Shown here piece after piece: positions 37,842 through 38,734 of a stretch of DNA of 38,734 nt. A model generated the notes under the pieces. It ran no database searches. It was not told where the DNA came from and was given only the letters and a program-made list of their open reading frames with translations. A program made the translations under genes and the position numbers. Each line of letters starts with the position of its first letter. Position 1 is the first letter of the stretch. Origin of the DNA: CAZJQD01 sp964548165 [NCBI: uncultured bacterium] (GTDB lineage Bacteria; UBA8481); the NCBI GenBank assembly GCA_964548165.1, contig CAZJQD010000010.1, forward strand, positions 1 to 38,734, read 5' to 3'.

Positions 37842-38734
37842 ATGTCCAAGCTCCTGGAACTGCTTCAGCGCATCGAGGCCCCGCACAAGAACATCTTCGA
37901 GCTCCCCGCGGCCGCCCCGGTTGAGACCGAGGCCGCGCATGAGCCCGAACACGAGGACGAGGCCCCCGGCCACGACCTCCACACCTGCCTCATCCCCATT
38001 GCGTCCGGCAAGGGCGGCGTCGGCAAGACCAACGTCTCCGTCAACCTCTCCATCGCGCTCGCCGATCGGCTCGAGAAGAGCGACCCGAACGGCCGCGTCA
38101 TCCTCGTCGATTGCGACTTCGGCCTCCCCAACGCCGACATCCTCCTCGGCGCCCAGGTCGACAAGGGCATCCAGGAGTTCGTCTCCAAGAAGATCGGCAC
38201 GCTCGCGGAAGCCGTCTCGCCGACCGGCATCCCGCGCCTCCACTTTCTCTCGGGCTCCTCGAACCCCTCCATGACGCTCTCGAACCTCCAGTACCAGCAG
38301 CGTCAGAAATTCCTCCGCAACCTCAAGCAGCTCCGCTCCCGCTACCTCGTCCTCGACCTGGGCGCCTCCGTGCACTTCGAGGTCCTCGACTTCTTCTCGA
38401 TGGTCAACTCCGGCGTGGTCGTCACCAATCCCGAGCCGACCGCGATGCGCGACTCCTACCTCTTCATCCGCGCCACCATCCTCCGCAAGATCCGCCAGGA
38501 GGCGCGGGAGATGCCGCGCGTGATCGAGCTCCTCGATAAGCTCGACGCCGGCGAACTGGACGTCCCCTCCATTCCCGGCGTCCTCAGCATGATCCAGAAG
38601 TCCGGTCGGCTCGTGGAGTTCAAGGCGGTGAAGTCGATCCTCGACGCGTTCCGCCCGAAGCTGATCGTCAACCGTGCGGAGACCTTCGAGGAAGGCATCG
38701 AGTCGGCGCGGAAGATGCGCGAGGAGGCCCGGCG
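37842..38734 (+). CDS. MinD/ParA/FlhG-like P-loop ATPase (cut by window edge)
   Basis: 297 codons are visible with no stop. SGKGGVGKT at residues 55-63 is the deviant Walker A box of MinD/ParA ATPases; LVDCDFGLPNADILLG is Walker A', and LVLDLGASVHFEVLDFF contains the Walker B aspartate. FLSGSSNPSM and VVVTNPEPTAMRDSYLFIRA are typical of the FlhG/YlxH (MinD-like) subgroup. The N-terminus has about 45 extra residues (MSKLLELLQRIEAPHKNIFE then a Glu/His/Pro-rich stretch) before the ATPase fold. FlhG positions flagella and others place membrane assemblies; no flagellar gene is visible, so the cargo is unknown. Most similar open frames across this region are shadows. Confidence 0.88.
   Translation, partial: MSKLLELLQRIEAPHKNIFELPAAAPVETEAAHEPEHEDEAPGHDLHTCLIPIASGKGGVGKTNVSVNLSIALADRLEKSDPNGRVILVDCDFGLPNADILLGAQVDKGIQEFVSKKIGTLAEAVSPTGIPRLHFLSGSSNPSMTLSNLQYQQRQKFLRNLKQLRSRYLVLDLGASVHFEVLDFFSMVNSGVVVTNPEPTAMRDSYLFIRATILRKIRQEAREMPRVIELLDKLDAGELDVPSIPGVLSMIQKSGRLVEFKAVKSILDAFRPKLIVNRAETFEEGIESARKMREEAR

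Overview
The window is a GC-rich (roughly two-thirds G+C by eye), densely packed bacterial chromosome segment with no tRNA, 16S/23S rRNA, CRISPR array, phage genes or transposase gene. The cell envelope is Gram-negative: there is an OmpA-type peptidoglycan-binding lipoprotein, a LolA-like carrier, an outer-membrane barrel ending in Phe, further lipoproteins and a Tat translocase. Several genes are unusual for a well-known proteobacterium: an RNase HII of archaeal type, a deoxyhypusine-synthase-like protein, a 31-residue COX24/AURKAIP1-type basic protein and an ABC transporter whose binding protein is fused to its permease. I read this as a little-cultured Gram-negative lineage but cannot name a phylum.

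Layout. 1-4650: a partial deoxyhypusine-synthase-like gene (minus), then a beta-propeller lipoprotein, a MATE exporter, YraN and a FecR-domain protein (plus). 4715-13654: a surface-polysaccharide region with a translationally coupled radical SAM/SPASM - acyltransferase - methyltransferase trio, a minus-strand glycosyltransferase/methyltransferase pair, a Wzx-like flippase, a glycosyltransferase and a second zinc-ribbon methyltransferase. 13710-15463 (minus): OmpA-like lipoprotein, archaeal-type RNase HII and a zinc-ribbon membrane protein. 15462-22605 (plus): nadC-birA-acyl-CoA dehydrogenase coupled by stop/start overlaps, then a DUF1015 protein, aroB, a 55-residue membrane protein and a LolA-like protein. 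22986-27639: a porin facing a sugar ABC transporter operon (SBP-permease fusion plus second permease) with a LacI-type operator over its start. 27752-30644: two more glycosyltransferases around a small lipoprotein. 30909-33702 (minus): a seven-gene operon, cNMP-like domain, TPR protein, two small membrane proteins, COX24-type protein, rpiB and upp. 33816-38734: a GAF-GGDEF diguanylate cyclase, RNase P RNA, mazG-tatB-tatC (minus) and a partial MinD/FlhG-like ATPase.

The non-coding sequence is the most unusual part. At least four copies of a roughly 190-225 bp imperfect palindromic element, with arms made of repeated CCACGGAGA-like units, lie at 22652, 24278, 35082 and 35780. In the three junctions that can be tested, the element end (CTAR-CC) supplies the stop codon of the neighbouring gene, as expected if it inserts at the CTAG shared by tail-to-tail genes. 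Two copies in the same orientation bracket the RNase P RNA gene, and its -10 box begins exactly where one copy ends. That copy also carries a nested 16-bp-stem hairpin flanked by a 5-bp duplication. A second, unrelated repeat family occurs at 10044 and 30674-30913; the latter copy ends on the upp stop codon.
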